NCBI RefSeq assembly: GCF_924101635.2
Contig: NZ_CAKMAA020000032.1
Coordinates: forward strand, 1-48,003
Reading direction: 5' to 3'
DNA: 48,003 bases
Source of the DNA: Candidatus Nitrotoga sp. HW29
Lineage (GTDB): Bacteria > Pseudomonadota > Gammaproteobacteria > Burkholderiales > Gallionellaceae
Numbering within the stretch: the first letter of the stretch is position 1; the number at the start of each line of letters is the position of its first letter. The notes under the pieces were generated by a model. The model searched no databases, had not been told where the DNA came from, and saw only the letters and a program-made list of their open reading frames with translations. The position numbers and the translations under genes were made by a program. Shown piece by piece: positions 1-10,056 of the stretch.

Positions 1-192
1 CTCTCTAGCTGAATAATAATCCTATCGAGGTGTACGTTTCTATTAGACCACTACAACTCCTGTCGACGCTCGGGTGGCAGATACCAAGCTCCTCTATGTT
101 CGTATGGGGGATGGAGGCCCTGTGTACTTGCAGCTGACAAGTAGGACGTTTTTGGGCATAAGTGTGACCAGAGAGTGATTGTGAAACCTAAC

Positions 193-291
193 GAGGCTGT
201 AGAAAAACTCTGTTTTCAACGAAAATAGGTGGCGTAACTTTTTGATTTTTCATGAGGCGATTTTCACAATTTTGAGTTTTGCTACAACCTC
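193..291. repeat. 99-bp element with 18-bp imperfect terminal inverted repeats
   Basis: The left arm GAGGCTGTAGAAAAACTC (193-210) matches the reverse complement of 274-291 at 16 of 18 positions. The arm sequence resembles the ends of IS1182-type insertion sequences (remembered resemblance, not searched). A related string, GCTGTAGAAAAA, occurs again at about 1244-1255, inside the 5' extension of the neighbouring transporter ORF. No transposase fits between the arms, so this would be a MITE-like remnant or a solo hairpin. The rest of 1-382 shows no convincing gene. Confidence 0.5.
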
Positions 292-336
292 AACGCTAAA
301 GCTTAGCTGCGCCGTTTTTTGGCGTCGACTGGAGCG

Positions 337-366
337 ACTTTTAGCTGAATTCTTCCAGCTAAAAGT
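337..366 (-). terminator. Hairpin just downstream of the transporter gene
   Basis: ACTTTTAGCTG (337-347) and CAGCTAAAAGT (356-366) form a perfect 11-bp inverted repeat around an 8-nt loop. It lies 17 bases past the stop codon of the minus-strand transporter gene. There is no clear T tract after the stem, so it could act as a weak terminator or as an mRNA 3'-end stabiliser. The role is inferred from position. Confidence 0.4.
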
Positions 367-382
367 AACCATATTCCATTTA

Positions 383-1207
383 CTATTTTGGAAACAATAA
401 AGTAAATAACAAACGCACACCCAGTCCTTCAGGGCCACCATCCGTACTTTTTGCCCAGTAACGTACGCCACCGCCTACACTGACAAGCTGATTCCCAAAT
501 TTTGTTACTTTAGTTGCTACAAAATTAATCGGCACAGCATACTGCTCGGATTTCCAGTTATAGGTTGATTCAGTATTCAGTGCGAATGTTACGGCCTCTT
601 TGGTCGTGTATGTCAGGAAAGGTTGTAAGAAAGAGGCACTGATATCCTGCCGATCGTGATCACCTGCTACCGACCGGATATGGTTGGCCAGCGCACCGTA
701 AGTCCAAGGACCATTTTGTTTAAGTACAACTGCCGTGGGTCCGAGGCCCCATTTATTCGCTCCGAGTAAATTATTCGTTGCCGTTGGCAATAAGAGAACC
801 GGTCCAGCGCCCCATATCCAACCACTCTCTGTTGGTTGCGTGGGAGAAAAGAATACGCTCTGTACAACATCGCCTAATCCTGATTGGCTCCCGGCACCGG
901 AAAAGATACCATTTTGTGAAGCAACCGGCAGAATGGTTCTGGAAATAATATTCCAATTATCATTTAGTGAGATCGGAATTACCGGTTGGATATTCAGCTG
1001 ATAGCGATCACCATTGTTGTTTGGCCCAATATTTGAATCGTAGTTGAGCTGGAAAGGTACGCTGGTTAAAGACGCTATTGGGTTGGTTAATTTCCTGGCA
1101 AGCTCTTCGTTATTTTCTGCGAATGCAGTTTGTACCATGAATACTGCCAACAAAATGGATATTCCAGTAATGTGACCCGAAAATTTAGAGCTTGATGTGT
1201 TCTTCAG
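383..1207 (-). CDS. Outer-membrane transporter-like protein (MetA-pathway/phenol-degradation type beta-barrel)
   Basis: Predicted secreted beta-barrel protein of about 274 residues. The N-terminal segment GISILLAVFMVQTAFA looks like a signal peptide ending near AFA/ENN, and the rest alternates polar and hydrophobic residues with many Gly, Asn and aromatic residues and ends in FTLLFPK, as barrel proteins do. It resembles the uncharacterised transporter family (MetA-pathway of phenol degradation, Pfam PF13557 type) often found beside sulfatases. The frame is open to an ATG at 1270, but no Shine-Dalgarno sits there. A strong GGAGGA (about 1212-1217) precedes an in-frame CTG at 1207, directly before the signal-peptide region, so initiation at this CTG, or a mutated ATG, is my choice. 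The substrate is unknown; it lies downstream of the arylsulfatase on the same strand. Confidence 0.7.
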   Translation of the reverse strand: MKNTSSSKFSGHITGISILLAVFMVQTAFAENNEELARKLTNPIASLTSVPFQLNYDSNIGPNNNGDRYQLNIQPVIPISLNDNWNIISRTILPVASQNGIFSGAGSQSGLGDVVQSVFFSPTQPTESGWIWGAGPVLLLPTATNNLLGANKWGLGPTAVVLKQNGPWTYGALANHIRSVAGDHDRQDISASFLQPFLTYTTKEAVTFALNTESTYNWKSEQYAVPINFVATKVTKFGNQLVSVGGGVRYWAKSTDGGPEGLGVRLLFTLLFPK

Positions 1208-1412
1208 TTTATCCTCCGATTTTTGAGATCTACAGCTAATGACGCTGTAGAAAAATCCCATTCTGAACACCTGCTTCAGTATTGGTGTGGAACTTTTTCA
1301 AACCAAACCGATGTCTTCATTTTCCGTTTCCTGTTTTTCTAAAATATTTCTACTGCAAATCCGGCTGACCTGGCAAGCCTATTCGTGTGATAAAGAGGCA
1401 AGAATACTGGCG

Positions 1413-1434
1413 GATTCAATTCTGAAGTGCAACT
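1413..1434. repeat. IS30-like terminal motif, copy a
   Basis: GGATTCAATTCTGAAGTGCAAC. On the minus strand it reads as a decayed transposase end, V-A-L-Q-N-stop. It closely matches the copies at 1530-1551 and 3464-3485. All three have the same orientation, so they look like separate insertion scars and not the two ends of one element. The rest of 1271-1528 shows no gene. Confidence 0.45.
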
Positions 1435-1528
1435 TTTGTAAGTGAATTTAGGTGGCGAGCTGCGTTAATATCGGAGCTACCTAAACGACCAAGTAAAAGG
1501 AACACAGATGAATCAATATAAGCAGCTA

Positions 1529-1708
1529 CGGATTCAATTTCGAAGTGCAACAATTAGTGGTCGCTTGGTGTAGCGTATTTTCACCCTCAAAAATACCTCA
1601 TACGAGGCTCAAAATCCAAATATTCTTCGAGGTCGGCGGTTGATCCGCTCAACCGCCTCTTGCACTTGCTCCTCGGTGATGCCTGTCAGCTCAACTGCTG
1701 TTAGCTGT
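1529..1708 (-). pseudogene. C-terminal remnant of an IS30-family transposase with its terminal inverted repeat
   Basis: The minus strand downstream of the arylsulfatase translates as VELTGITEEQVQEAVERI, then NRRPRRIFGF, an in-frame TGA, then SYEVFLRVKIRYTKRP and VALRN-stop. The pattern (N-x-RPR-x-x-x-GF-x-x-P/S-x-EVF, ending in VALxN) is the C-terminus of IS30-type transposases. The last codons run into GTTGCACTTCGAAATTGAAT, the same terminal motif as the copies at 1413 and 3464. The fragment has an internal stop and no N-terminus, so it is dead. It begins only 3 bp after the sulfatase stop, showing that an element once inserted or recombined here. Confidence 0.75.
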
Positions 1709-1711
1709 GGC

Positions 1712-3310
<1,599 letters not shown>

Positions 3311-3349
3311 CTTGTATTCCTTTCAAGTTGGTTGCTCGATTTACTAATA

Positions 3350-3436
3350 GAGACGCTAGCTAATTCAAAATTTCGCAGAATTGCACTCGTAACAAATTGA
3401 TTTTCAAATGTGTGAAATTTCGAAACGCGAATTAAT
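3350..3436 (+). repeat. Dispersed repeat R2, copy a
   Basis: This 87-bp stretch aligns without gaps to the reverse complement of 47500-47586 with about 79 identities by my hand count. The core TAATTCAAAATTTCGC...ACGCGAATTA has imperfect inverted-repeat ends, which are better preserved in the other copy. It lies 40 bp upstream of the arylsulfatase start, so it may contribute to or interrupt its promoter region. No coding potential is visible. Confidence 0.75.
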
Positions 3437-3463
3437 TTAGTGCTTGTCTAACTACGTACCTCG

Positions 3464-3487
3464 TGGATTCAAGTTAGAAGTGCAACA
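3464..3487. repeat. IS30-like terminal motif, copy c, in a gene-free AT-rich spacer
   Basis: GGATTCAAGTTAGAAGTGCAAC is the third copy of the motif found at 1413 and 1530, on the other side of the arylsulfatase and in the same orientation. The rest of the 405-bp spacer 3311-3715 holds repeat R2 and an AT-rich stretch (about 3540-3620) with no gene that I can support. Confidence 0.45.
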
Positions 3488-3715
3488 ACAAGTTGCATTC
3501 AAAACACAGTAGCATTCACATCCAGCAACTCGTAGGACATAGTACAGTAATAATAAAATTATAAAAATAAGCAAATTCTTTATTTTATAAAGTTACCTCT
3601 GTATTCTTTTTGTTCAAGTGCACAGGGTTATAAATACGTTAGCTAGCGATCTTACAGCAATGGTAGCGTAGCAAAATCATCCTGTGAGCTGATTTTTAAC
3701 ACTCTTTGGGTTAAG

Positions 3716-6406
3716 TCAATCGTGTTTGTACGGTTGTAACAGCTTCGCGATCAAGCCGCTCCAGCCGGTTTGATGCGAGGCACCCACTCCGCGACCGGTG
3801 TCGCCATGAAAATATTCATAGAACAGAATGTAGTCCCGGAATTGTGGGTCTTCCTGAAACTTGGTTTGATCGCCGAATACCGGACGTTGTCCTGAACCAT
3901 CACGTCTGAACAAGCGCGTCAAGCGCAGTGCCAGTTCGTCAGCAACGGCATAAATAGAAAGCATGTTTCCGGAACCGGTAGGGCATTCAATTTTGAATGC
4001 ATCCCCGTAAAATTCGGCGAAGCGGCGCAGCGAAGTCACCAACAGATAATTGACTGGAAGCCAGATGGGGCCGCGCCAGTTGGAATTGCCACCGAACATC
4101 CCCGATTCCGATTCGGCCGGTTGATAGCTGACACTTACCGAATTGTCGATGCAGTTGAAGACATAAGGTGTATCTTTATGGGCACGCGAGAGTGATCGTA
4201 TGCCATAGTCGGAAAGAAATTCGGTCTCATCCAGCATACGTCGCAAGAGCGCTTTCATACGATGGCCGCGCAGTAACGACAGCAAGTGACGGTTGCCCCG
4301 TCCCGGCTCCTGCCAGTGAGAGACGAGCGCTGCCAACTCGGGACGGTTCCTCATGAACCATTCCAGCCGTCGTTTGAAATTTGGCAGCCGGTCAAGTATC
4401 TCCGGCTCGATAATCTCCACGGCATACAGCGGGATGAGACCCACCATAGAGCGCACCTTGAGTGGCGTCATCTCGCCATCGGGGGTGCGCAGCACATCGT
4501 AGAAAAATTGATCCGCCTCGTCCCACAGGCCGACGCCGTGATCGCCAATGTTGTTCATCGATTGTGCAATGTACAAAAAGTGCTCAAAAAACTTGGTGGC
4601 AATCTCCTCATAGGTAGCATTGTGTTTTGCCAACTCGAGTGCGATACGCATCAGGTTGAGCGCGTACATGGCCATCCAGCTGGTGCCATCAGCCTGATTG
4701 ATGTGGCCGCCGGTAGGTAGCGGCGCACTGCGGTCAAACACGCCGATGTTATCCAGGCCGAGGAAGCCGCCCTGAAATACGTTGTGTCCATCGATATCCT
4801 TGCGATTGACCCACCAGGTAAAATTCAACAGCAGCATGTGCAGTTCGCGCTCAAGAAAATCCAGGTCACCACTGCCATTGTTTGCATCGCGTTCGGCCTT
4901 GTACACCTCCCACACTGCCCATGCATGTACCGGAGGATTCACGTCACCGAAAGCCCATTCGTAAGCGGGAATCTGCCCATTTGGATGCATGTACCAGACG
5001 CGCGTCATTAGTAGGAGTTGGTTTTTGGCGAACACCGGATCGATGTCTGCTATCGTGATGCAGTGGAAAGCCAGATCCCATGCGGCATACCAAGGATATT
5101 CCCATTTGTCGGGCATTGAGATGATGTCTGCATTGTTCAGATGCTGCCATTCGCAGTTTCGTCCGTTGCGCCGCTCCTTGGGCGGTGCGGGCATGTTTGG
5201 ATCACCTTTCAGCCATATGGGAATATCAATGTAGTAAAACTGTTTGCTCCAGATCATGCCGGCAAAGGCTTGGCGCTGGATCAGGCGTGCATCTTCGTCA
5301 GCAATATCGGTTTGCAGCACGGCATAAAATTCATCAGCCTCGGCCTGGCGCAAATTAAAAATGGAATCAAAATCTTTGAAAGGCTGTGTGTTCTCAGCCC
5401 GGGTAAGACGCAAGCGAATCTCAATTTTCTCTCGTGCCGGTATTGTAAAAATGAAGTGCCCTGCCGCCTTGGTGCCGTTTTGCAATGGATTAACGGCGTT
5501 GGGGTTGCCATGAACGATATACTCGTGAAAAGCGTCCTTGAAATAGCCTTGGTTTTCTGTGCCGTACAGGCGTTGTACGTTGGTTTCGTTATCGCAAAAC
5601 AGCAATTCTGTCGCACCATCGAAGTGGCAGTAATACGTGTCCAGTTTTGAGTGTTGCAACTTGATGGTATTTTCTTCAGAGACTGATATTTCCGGTTTTT
5701 GGGTTTGTCCATCCCATGTCCACTCGTTCCGGAACCATAGCTGCGGCAGAATATGTAGCGGTGCGTCGTCGGGGCCGCGATTGTGTGCGGTAATTCGCAT
5801 TAGAATATCGTGCGGGTCGGCTTTGGCGTATTCCACGAATACATCGAAGTAGCGGTCATCGGCAAAGACGCCGGTATCGATCAGCTCAAATTCCGGCCTG
5901 TCCTTGCCACGCCGCCCGTTTTCCTCCACCAGCCATGTGTAGGGATACGCCTGCTGGGGATATTTGTAGAGCATCTTCAGGTAAGAGTGTGTCGGTGTGG
6001 CATCCAGGTAGTAATACAGTTCTTTGACGTCTTCGCCGTGGTTGCCTTCACGGTTGCTCAACCCGAACAGGCGTTCTTTCAAAATCGGATCATGCTTGTT
6101 CCACAGCGCCAGTCCCAGGCACAGGTGCTGGAATTTGTCGCTGATTCCGGCAATACCATCTTCTCCCCAACGATAGGCGCGACTGCGTGCGTGATCGTGG
6201 CTGAAATATTCCCAGGCTTCACCGTGCGGGCTATAGTCCTCACGCACCGTTCCCCATTGGCGTTCGCTCAAATAAGGCCCCCATCTGGACCATTCCGGCT
6301 CATCTTTTTCCTGTGCGATGAGCCGTGTCTTTTCTTCGTTGAGGGGGGCCTTTCGGCTGCTCTGTTTTTTTGGACGTACTTTGCGCGGAGCCGATGCGGT
6401 GGTCAT
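3716..6406 (-). CDS. GH63/MGH1-like glucosidase
   Basis: Large cytoplasmic alpha-glucosidase-like protein of 896 residues with no signal peptide. The N-terminus is basic and Ser/Pro-rich, then a beta-rich region with W-G-P-Y-L-S-E-R-Q-W-G-T-V-R-E-D-Y-S leads into an (alpha/alpha)6 barrel. Characteristic blocks are EWQHLNNADIISMPDKWEYP, WYAAWDLAFH with a candidate catalytic Asp, GQIPAYEWAFGDVNPP with a candidate acidic pair, NSNWRGPIWLPVNY and GASHQTGWSGLIA. These match the bacterial glucosidase family with the mannosylglycerate-hydrolase-like GH63 fold. It overlaps the debranching gene by ATGA, so the two are translationally coupled and should act together on glycogen-, trehalose- or glucosylglycerate-like substrates. 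The exact substrate is not determined. Confidence 0.85.
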   Translation of the reverse strand: MTTASAPRKVRPKKQSSRKAPLNEEKTRLIAQEKDEPEWSRWGPYLSERQWGTVREDYSPHGEAWEYFSHDHARSRAYRWGEDGIAGISDKFQHLCLGLALWNKHDPILKERLFGLSNREGNHGEDVKELYYYLDATPTHSYLKMLYKYPQQAYPYTWLVEENGRRGKDRPEFELIDTGVFADDRYFDVFVEYAKADPHDILMRITAHNRGPDDAPLHILPQLWFRNEWTWDGQTQKPEISVSEENTIKLQHSKLDTYYCHFDGATELLFCDNETNVQRLYGTENQGYFKDAFHEYIVHGNPNAVNPLQNGTKAAGHFIFTIPAREKIEIRLRLTRAENTQPFKDFDSIFNLRQAEADEFYAVLQTDIADEDARLIQRQAFAGMIWSKQFYYIDIPIWLKGDPNMPAPPKERRNGRNCEWQHLNNADIISMPDKWEYPWYAAWDLAFHCITIADIDPVFAKNQLLLMTRVWYMHPNGQIPAYEWAFGDVNPPVHAWAVWEVYKAERDANNGSGDLDFLERELHMLLLNFTWWVNRKDIDGHNVFQGGFLGLDNIGVFDRSAPLPTGGHINQADGTSWMAMYALNLMRIALELAKHNATYEEIATKFFEHFLYIAQSMNNIGDHGVGLWDEADQFFYDVLRTPDGEMTPLKVRSMVGLIPLYAVEIIEPEILDRLPNFKRRLEWFMRNRPELAALVSHWQEPGRGNRHLLSLLRGHRMKALLRRMLDETEFLSDYGIRSLSRAHKDTPYVFNCIDNSVSVSYQPAESESGMFGGNSNWRGPIWLPVNYLLVTSLRRFAEFYGDAFKIECPTGSGNMLSIYAVADELALRLTRLFRRDGSGQRPVFGDQTKFQEDPQFRDYILFYEYFHGDTGRGVGASHQTGWSGLIAKLLQPYKHD

Positions 6407-8454
6407 ATTGATTTCTCTTTTCCAATTGAAGCATCATGTAAATCCAGCCATGCGCGCAGCACTTCCGCAACACTCCATGCCTGGGCAAAGCAACCGCGCG
6501 GGGCAAATGGCGGTTCGGCATCGAATATCTCGCTGATATTACCGATACACGCCTCGCCAAGGTGCAAGCCCAACGGCTCAAGAAAGGAACGCGCTTTGTC
6601 CGCATCCTGGTAGACGCGGTAGTGGGCATCCACGAACGATCCGATGAGCCAAGTCCAAACGGTACCTTGGTGATAAGCCGCGTCACGTTGCACAGGGTTG
6701 CCCTGATAATAAGCAACGTAACCGGGTTGATTACGCGCCAAGCTGCGCAGGCCATGAGAGGCCAATAATTCGTGCGCGCAGACATCCACGACCGCTTTTT
6801 GCTGTTCTTCGTCCAACGGACTATTGGGTAACGCTACCGCGAATATTTGGTTGGGACGCAAACGTGAATCGATTTTTCGTCCATCAGAATCAGGCACGCC
6901 TTCCGGCCCGTCGATCACATCGTTTAAATAGTTTTTTTCGTCATTCCAGAAACGCTGGAAGCTTGAACGCACTTGCGCCGCCGCTTCATGATATTCGTCA
7001 GCCGATTTTTTCTTGCCCAGCTGCGTGCTCAAATCGGCCATGATAGCCAGCGCGTTGTACCAAAGCGCATTTACTTCGACAGGTTTGCCGATGCGCGGCG
7101 TTACGACCCAATCACCGATTTTGGCATCCATCCAAGTCAGTTGTACGCCGTTTTCGCCGGCAGCCAGCAATCCGTCCCGGACATCGACCTTAATGCCATA
7201 GCGTGTACCTTTTCGATACCATACAAGGATATCGGCAAGCACCGGATAAAGCTCTTTCGCCAATCCAATCTTGCCGCTGCGCCTGGTGTATTGATCCACT
7301 GCATGGAAATACCATAATGTTGCATCGACGGCGTTGTATTCCGGTATTTCGTCATAGTCAGGAAAGCGATTAGGCAACATACCCTCGCTGATGTGCGCGG
7401 CAAATGTACGCAGGATGTTGGCGGCAATTTTAAAGCGCTTTAATGACAGGGTTAAGCCCGGCAATGCGATCATTGTGTCGCGACCCCAATCACCGAACCA
7501 GGGATAACCAGCGATAATGGTTTTGCCCGCCGGATGGTCATTATGGTAACGATCGATAATAAATTGATCGGTGGCAAGTGTGATTTGCCTTATCCAGCGT
7601 GGCGCATCAGCAGGAAGTGTGGTTAATAACGTGTGCGTAGATTTGCGAATCTGCGCACTGACAACAGCAAGTTTTTTTACTGACGCCGATTCGGCAGAAA
7701 TCACTAATGTTTTATCCTGCCCCTCCTCAAGGTTCAGGATAAAATGACCTGGACAGAATAGATCTTCGCTATCATCCAGTCCGCGCGCGGCCTCCGTTCG
7801 GTGTTTGAAATTCCAGTACCACGCAGGATCGGCAATAAACCTGGCACCATCGCAAATGACGCGGTACGGGTGCGCGCCTTGGAATGCATGTACTTCGAAC
7901 CCATTCGTTACCCCGCGAATATCCATATCCCAACCACCATGGCTGTGGTTATGGTAATCCCGGTATGTGCACAGTGGCGTCAATTTGAATTCGAGCGTAT
8001 CGCTCGCACGCAATACACGGAAATGTAGATAGGTCGTATTTCCCCCGGGTGCCATCAGTACACGTTTTTCGATCAATGCGTCTGCCAGTGCGTAATGCCA
8101 TACCGGGACAGTGCCATCCAGAAAAAATGATTCGAGATGAAGGTATCCGTGCGGTGTTACCGTACCATCAACGAATTCATTACAGGAAAGAGGATAGGTT
8201 TCTCCCCTATAGCGCACCGTCGTATCCATTTTTGCTACAAGCAAGGTGCGTCCTGCCGGAGGGGGTAATGCGGCCATGAGCAGACCATGGTAGCGGCGTG
8301 TGTTCAGATCGCCTACCGTGCCGGAAGCGTATCCTCCCATGCCATTGGTGGCCAGCCATTCGAGTTCGATTGCACGTTGAAAGTTTCCACAAGCGCCCCG
8401 TCCTAATTGAAATATTGTCTCGTCTATCGCTTTAGTCGAAATTGATTGGATCAA
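6403..8454 (-). CDS. Amylo-alpha-1,6-glucosidase (glycogen debranching enzyme, GDE_N + GDE_C)
   Basis: Removes alpha-1,6 branch glucose from glycogen-like polymers; 683 residues, cytoplasmic. The N-terminal GDE_N domain contains LEWLATNGMGGYASGTVGDL and NTRRYHGLL; the C-terminal (alpha/alpha)6 GDE_C domain contains YPWFGDWGRDTMIALPGLTL, FPDYDEIPEYNAVDATLWYF and YHQGTVWTWLIGSF. The family start is a TTG at 8454 with AGGAG (8462-8466) 7 nt upstream; an alternative ATG is not available nearby. It is first of a two-gene operon with the GH63-type glucosidase (4-nt overlap). Repeat R1 ends only two bases beyond the Shine-Dalgarno, so the 5' leader of this mRNA is largely repeat-derived. That may affect expression. 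Confidence 0.9.
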   Translation of the reverse strand: MIQSISTKAIDETIFQLGRGACGNFQRAIELEWLATNGMGGYASGTVGDLNTRRYHGLLMAALPPPAGRTLLVAKMDTTVRYRGETYPLSCNEFVDGTVTPHGYLHLESFFLDGTVPVWHYALADALIEKRVLMAPGGNTTYLHFRVLRASDTLEFKLTPLCTYRDYHNHSHGGWDMDIRGVTNGFEVHAFQGAHPYRVICDGARFIADPAWYWNFKHRTEAARGLDDSEDLFCPGHFILNLEEGQDKTLVISAESASVKKLAVVSAQIRKSTHTLLTTLPADAPRWIRQITLATDQFIIDRYHNDHPAGKTIIAGYPWFGDWGRDTMIALPGLTLSLKRFKIAANILRTFAAHISEGMLPNRFPDYDEIPEYNAVDATLWYFHAVDQYTRRSGKIGLAKELYPVLADILVWYRKGTRYGIKVDVRDGLLAAGENGVQLTWMDAKIGDWVVTPRIGKPVEVNALWYNALAIMADLSTQLGKKKSADEYHEAAAQVRSSFQRFWNDEKNYLNDVIDGPEGVPDSDGRKIDSRLRPNQIFAVALPNSPLDEEQQKAVVDVCAHELLASHGLRSLARNQPGYVAYYQGNPVQRDAAYHQGTVWTWLIGSFVDAHYRVYQDADKARSFLEPLGLHLGEACIGNISEIFDAEPPFAPRGCFAQAWSVAEVLRAWLDLHDASIGKEKSI

Positions 8455-8468
8455 TTTTTAACTCCTAT

Positions 8469-8578
8469 TTTAATCTCTACGGGTTCAATTCCCCGCTCCT
8501 TGGAGCGAAGGCTGGTTGAAAGCCAGCGGCTTGAAAAGCGTAGTTAATACCCCGTAGCTTGCTGCGGGGTGCTTTATT
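8469..8578 (+). repeat. Dispersed repeat R1, copy 1 (110 bp, three-hairpin element)
   Basis: Identical to 44099-44208 except one base (C at 8494, T at 44124). It contains consecutive inverted repeats: GCTCC-TT-GGAGC, GCTGG-7 nt-CCAGC, and a 10-bp G-C-rich stem around ACCCCGTAGC/GCTGCGGGGT followed in the plus direction by a T-rich tail. The left end CTACGGG can also pair with CCCGTAG inside the last stem. It contains GGGTTCAATTCCC, which looks like a tRNA T-arm. It resembles the REP/BIME-like extragenic elements scattered in many proteobacteria (general resemblance). No protein is encoded. Confidence 0.9.
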
Positions 8579-8990
8579 TTTTATGCGCAATAAGTATGGA
8601 TCGGTTAAGTCAAATTTCCGAATAGAGCGCTTAGCTTGCCAAGGCAGTGAAACTTTACAGGACAATATTGCAATGGGATAGCTAAACGACGCGAGAACAA
8701 AAGCATAGGTATATGTTCGCCAATTGTCCGACTATGCGGCGATGAGTTAAAGCTAGCCGTGTTGACTGGTGGAAGCAACATCGGTGCGGAATGCGCCGAT
8801 GTTGCAGTTTTAGGCGACAGGTATAGCGTTGCCTATCAGGAACTTGTCTGGCAAATCGACCAATAGCGGTTGGACATCCCACGCTAAATTTGCAGCTTGT
8901 CCGATATCAATACTACCAATTTATCAACTGGGAACTTGGCATTATCTCTTGTAACAGAACGACATCTGTATTTTTTTGGGATATCGAAAA
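8579..8990. other. Gene-free spacer with a strong hairpin at 8775-8805
   Basis: About 410 bp between the debranching gene's leader and lipA. I see no supported gene on either strand. GCAACATCGG (8775-8784) pairs perfectly with CCGATGTTGC (8796-8805) across an 11-nt loop; in the plus direction it is followed by AGTTTT, a poor T tract. No plus-strand gene precedes it, so it is an orphan stem-loop, possibly a repeat remnant or a small-RNA terminator. Confidence 0.5.
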
Positions 8991-9929
8991 TCAGATAGCA
9001 CCAGCTTGATGTGCTTGTTCGTCGGCATGGTAACTGCTGCGCACCATCGGCCCGCAGGCTGCATGTGAAAATCCCATTTCCAGCGCGGACTGTTCGAACA
9101 TGTTGAAAGTGTCCGGGTGGACATAACGCAATACCGGCAGATGACTGTCGGAGGGTTGCAAATATTGTCCCAGCGTGAGCATTTCTACATTGTGCGCGCG
9201 CATGTCTCTCATTACTTGTAGTACTTCCTCGTCAGTTTCGCCCAGTCCCAACATCAAGCCGGATTTTGTTATCACGTGTGGAAAGCGTGCTTTGAAGTCC
9301 TTTAATAATTTGAGCGAATGAGCGTAATCCGCGCCGGGGCGTGCCAGTTTGTAGAGGCGTGGCACGGTTTCCATATTGTGATTAAGTACATCCGGCAGGC
9401 TATTCGCCAGAATGTCCAATGCGGTTTCCAGACGGCCACGAAAATCCGGAACCAGTGTTTCCAGTTTGGTATGGGGTGAAGTAGCGCGAATGGCGGTTAG
9501 ACAATCCACAAAATGCTGCGCGCCACCATCGCGCAAGTCGTCGCGATCCACGCTGGTGATCACCACATATTTAAGCTTGAGTATCGCAATTGACTGTGCC
9601 AGATGTGCCGGTTCGTCAGCATCGGGTGGCAGCGGTTTGCCGTGCCCTACGTCGCAGAAGGGGCAACGTCGGGTGCAAAGATCACCCAGAATCATGAAAG
9701 TGGCCGTGCCCTTGCTGAAACATTCGCCAATGTTGGGGCAAGATGCTTCTTCGCACACAGTATGCAATTTGTGTTCGCGTAGCAGGCGTTTGACGTCGTG
9801 ATAACCTTGCCCGCTGCCGGATTTAACGCGTATCCATTCTGGTTTGCGTAGTCGTTGCTCTAACTGGACAATTTTGATTGGATTACGTGTTGTTTTAGCT
9901 GCGCCAGTTTGCTTTTCTGTAATAGCCAT
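8991..9929 (-). CDS. lipA: Lipoyl synthase
   Basis: Radical-SAM enzyme that inserts two sulfurs into the octanoyl chain on E2 and GcvH subunits to make lipoate. The auxiliary iron-sulfur cluster motif is [12 protein letters not shown], the radical-SAM motif is CTRRCPFC, and the C-terminal RSSY serine motif is present. The frame extends to an ATG at 9977, but AAAAGGA lies just upstream of the internal ATG at 9929 and the extra 16 residues lack family similarity; I therefore start at 9929, giving 312 residues. It lies downstream of lipB, its pathway partner, on the same strand, with a 127-bp gap. The gene looks intact. Confidence 0.97.
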   Translation of the reverse strand: MAITEKQTGAAKTTRNPIKIVQLEQRLRKPEWIRVKSGSGQGYHDVKRLLREHKLHTVCEEASCPNIGECFSKGTATFMILGDLCTRRCPFCDVGHGKPLPPDADEPAHLAQSIAILKLKYVVITSVDRDDLRDGGAQHFVDCLTAIRATSPHTKLETLVPDFRGRLETALDILANSLPDVLNHNMETVPRLYKLARPGADYAHSLKLLKDFKARFPHVITKSGLMLGLGETDEEVLQVMRDMRAHNVEMLTLGQYLQPSDSHLPVLRYVHPDTFNMFEQSALEMGFSHAACGPMVRSSYHADEQAHQAGAI

Positions 9930-10056
9930 AATGTTTTTTCCTTTTAGCTGGTTTGCTTGTAATGCGTGCTCTGACATAAGCTGTTGTTTATTTTTTAGGA
10001 ACGTGTCTGGTGTGAAATATTAATAATTTGCAGGAGCCTACTTTTGTAAATATACA

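Noticed and set aside
8480-8500. tRNA gene fragment
   Set aside because: GGGTTCAATTCCC looks like a T-arm, but no acceptor stem, D-arm or anticodon arm can be folded around it.
8545-8578. Rho-independent terminator at the end of R1
   Set aside because: The hairpin plus T-rich tail faces the plus direction, where no gene ends. It is part of the repeat and occurs in the same form at 44175-44208.
8477-8882. Two minus-strand frames (62 and 66 residues) in the spacer upstream of lipA
   Set aside because: The first translates repeat R1 (APRSKLRGI type spurious peptide); the second is short with no family and no ribosome-binding site.
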